64,000 nt of DNA, taken from NCBI GenBank assembly GCA_038120095.1, contig JAYOKZ010000017.1:3196-67195 (forward strand), written 5' to 3'. Below the pieces are notes generated by a model, which was not told the DNA's origin, made no database searches, and saw only the letters and a program-made list of their open reading frames with translations. A program made the translations under genes and the position numbers. Below are positions 62,303-64,000 of this stretch, one piece after another. This DNA comes from UBA2589 sp038120095. GTDB taxonomy: Bacteria; Gemmatimonadota; Gemmatimonadetes; Longimicrobiales; Gaopeijiaceae. Position 1 is the first letter of the stretch, and every line of letters starts with the position of its first letter.

Positions 62303-63848
62303 GACCCGCTTCGACTCGGGTCCATTTGGGTGCCTGGCCCCCGCCTCCGGCGATCGCATGAAGGAAGCGCATGTGCACCTCCATCGGTCTCTGGTGGTCG
62401 CCTCCGAGCCACGAACCGACTCCGTCGTAGCGAAGTCCGCCACCCACCTGGTGCAGCGTGAGGCCACTGCCGAGCTGGAGGACCAACGGGTCCAGGGTTG
62501 GATCAGGGACTGCCAACTCGACCTCGTCACTCCTCTTGTGAACGAAACGATATTCGGCGTGCAGAGAGACCGTGGAGGACAGTCGCAGGTAGGGGGCAGC
62601 CTCGGCGCCCCACAACGCGCCCGGCAACCAATACACCTCTCGGCGCGTGGTAGCTGGAGCCATGAGTTCACCGGGGGCAGCCACACGGCGTGACACCGTG
62701 GTTGCCGTTTGATGAGTGTAGAAGCCGGCAGCCGCGAGCCCGAAGCGACCGGCCAGTCGGATGTCCGCCGAGACGCCGCCCTCGAGATCGAGTTGAGCGT
62801 CTCCCGTTCCGATATCCAGAAGAACGTCGGGATCTTCCGGGGTCCCGGTGGGAAACCTCACTGAAAACCGGGTCGTCACCCGATATCCCAGCACATGCGC
62901 GGCGGCACCCTCCGCGGCGGTGAGATTGTCGAGCAGTCGCAGACGTACGGAAGCCGCAATATCCCCGACGCCCCACAACCCCTGACGAGTCTGAAGGGGC
63001 ATGGCAGCCCCAATTCCGGACCCATTGATCGCCGGAAGAAGCGCAAGGCCCTCCTGTGTCAGGGTCTCACTGGCCAGGATGAGTGGTTGGAAGGTGGACA
63101 GGTTGGCGGCCGAAAGTTCGCTGTTGAGCGCGGACAACGCCTCGCTCAGGGCCTGTCCGCCGGTGGCGCCCGCCAGGGGAAAGAAGGGCGTGGCACCGTA
63201 CGCCGAGGCGAGGCCTGCTTCGAACGCGGCAGTCCGTGCTGCGAGGTCCAGGGCATTCGTGCACGTGAGACCCGGATCGCTGGCACACACAGCGTCGGCG
63301 TGGGCCCGTGCCGCGGCGCCCACGTCGGAGGCGGACGCCAGAAAAGACGTCACGGAGGCCGGATTACTCAGCGTCGGGTTGAGCCCGAGATCGGCCGCAC
63401 TTGGGGAGTGAAGCACATCCACGACTGTGCGGGTCTGCGTCCAAGGTACCTGGATCCCTACCGTGAGCCACTCGAACAGACCGACTTCTGCCCCGAAATC
63501 GATCGAGGTCATTTCCTGCTGCACTCGGCTGGAGGTTGGTCCCAGCGTCGGGACGTAATCCGCGATTCCGGTCAGGTCTCGTACAGCTGCGCGAAGATCC
63601 TCGAAGCCCGGAAAGAGCTCTGCCGTGTTCCCCGCGGTCAGATCCTGGCCAAGTTCTTCGATGGCTCCTGAGCTCCCCTCAGCGCCGCCGAACCTTCGGT
63701 CCCATGACGTGAAAACGGGGTGGGCCTGGAGACGAAGTTGTCCGCGCGGAACCATCGTTCGGTCCATCGCCTGTCCCTCCCCCGAGGAGGTGCTCAGGCA
63801 GGTCAAGAACAGTGACACGAGGAGCGTACGCGAGTGGCTCAGCCGCAT
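62265..63848 (-). CDS. large exported protein, probable outer-membrane beta-barrel; function unknown
   Basis: 527 residues. Signal peptide TLLVSLFLTCLSTSSGEGQA. Long strand-rich stretches (RGQLRLQAHPVFTSWDRRFG; EVGLFEWLTVGIQVPWTQTR; GYRVTTRFSVRFPTGTPEDP; VSLHAEYRFVHKRSDEVEL; LTLHQVGGGLRYDGVGSWL) and a helical insert with two cysteines (~155-260). Ends in RLFRRLWGGAR, without a clear terminal aromatic for the BAM signal. Resembles Gemmatimonadota-specific surface proteins. Overlaps recN convergently by 38 bases. Confidence 0.6.
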   Translation of the reverse strand: MRLSHSRTLLVSLFLTCLSTSSGEGQAMDRTMVPRGQLRLQAHPVFTSWDRRFGGAEGSSGAIEELGQDLTAGNTAELFPGFEDLRAAVRDLTGIADYVPTLGPTSSRVQQEMTSIDFGAEVGLFEWLTVGIQVPWTQTRTVVDVLHSPSAADLGLNPTLSNPASVTSFLASASDVGAAARAHADAVCASDPGLTCTNALDLAARTAAFEAGLASAYGATPFFPLAGATGGQALSEALSALNSELSAANLSTFQPLILASETLTQEGLALLPAINGSGIGAAMPLQTRQGLWGVGDIAASVRLRLLDNLTAAEGAAAHVLGYRVTTRFSVRFPTGTPEDPDVLLDIGTGDAQLDLEGGVSADIRLAGRFGLAAAGFYTHQTATTVSRRVAAPGELMAPATTRREVYWLPGALWGAEAAPYLRLSSTVSLHAEYRFVHKRSDEVELAVPDPTLDPLVLQLGSGLTLHQVGGGLRYDGVGSWLGGDHQRPMEVHMRFLHAIAGGGGQAPKWTRVEAGLRLFRRLWGGAR

Positions 63849-64000
63849 GAGGACAAGGGTTGAAAAGCCGTGTGTGACGGGGGCGGGCGGGTGATGCCGT
63901 TAGCCCCGAACATCCGCACAACATAAGAGGTTCCGGGGACCCGAGGAACACAGACCAGCGGCCGGAAACGGCCATTGACCCCCCCCGGGGATGTGTCTAG
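63849..64000. other. upstream region of the barrel gene; no gene seen
   Basis: About 150 bases that should carry the minus-strand promoter of the barrel gene. A GGCCG-GAAA-CGGCC stem with a GNRA loop is present at 63960-63973. Nothing else is recognisable before the window ends. Confidence 0.4.

Overview
This 64 kb window is a GC-rich, gene-dense chromosomal segment from a Gram-negative (diderm) bacterium. Gene content and protein style point to Gemmatimonadota, probably an uncultured member known from a draft or metagenome assembly. The clues are a TolC/RND export set, SecDF, an Omp85-like barrel terminus, many 4-base stop/start overlaps with GTG or TTG starts, a sortilin-type Asp-box repeat protein, an exported D-aminoacylase, a DUF1572-type DinB protein and BshA. 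The phylum is an inference from style, not a marker-gene placement. Two 10-base N runs (2757-2766 and 43971-43980) show it is a scaffold, and both lie inside genes. I see no rRNA, tRNA, CRISPR array, transposase, integrase or phage gene.

Layout. 1-10059 (+): end of an outer-membrane barrel gene, a small exported protein, then a TetR - TolC - lipoprotein adaptor - RND pump operon, followed by a small membrane protein, an alpha/beta hydrolase, a 75-residue membrane protein and a GNAT acetyltransferase. 10109-12512 (-): a coupled operon of hotdog thioesterase, nitronate-monooxygenase-like flavoprotein and M55 D-aminopeptidase. 12905-15622 (+): MATE exporter, RmlC-type epimerase, esterase. 15715-18771 (-): an exported D-aminoacylase with an extra N-terminal lipocalin-like domain, then murB. 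19353-22348 (+): two overlapping signalling genes, a diguanylate cyclase with a degenerate receiver and a PilB/GspE-type ATPase with an intact C-terminal receiver. 22561-34399 (+): secD-secF-tatD-mutL-miaA-bshA-uppP-birA-coaX, then an atypical prenyl-synthase-like gene and panE. 34451-36611 (+): promoter, CIRCE operator, groES-groEL and a strong terminator. 36661-39492: a divergent pair, a penicillin-acylase-type lipoprotein gene and a DinB gene, each carrying one in-frame stop codon. 39604-44207 (+): an Asp-box repeat protein and a serine hydrolase.

44221-62302 (+) is a long housekeeping run: thrS-infC-rpmI-rplT, a thioesterase, pheS-pheT, a ZapB-like coiled coil, zapA, rny, folD, xseA-xseB, ispA, dxs, nadK, recN. 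It covers translation, division, RNA turnover, one-carbon metabolism, isoprenoids and repair. It carries RNA-level control candidates: a 25-codon leader peptide plus terminator before thrS, a structured leader plus terminator before infC, and an infC gene that appears to start at ATC. A large exported beta-barrel candidate (62265-63848, -) overlaps the recN end and closes the window.

The most interesting points are the paired receiver/GGDEF and ATPase/receiver proteins, the thrS and infC leaders, the two neighbouring nonsense codons, the lipocalin-deacylase fusion and the orphan prenyl-synthase-like protein. I found no defence island or clearly new multi-gene system.
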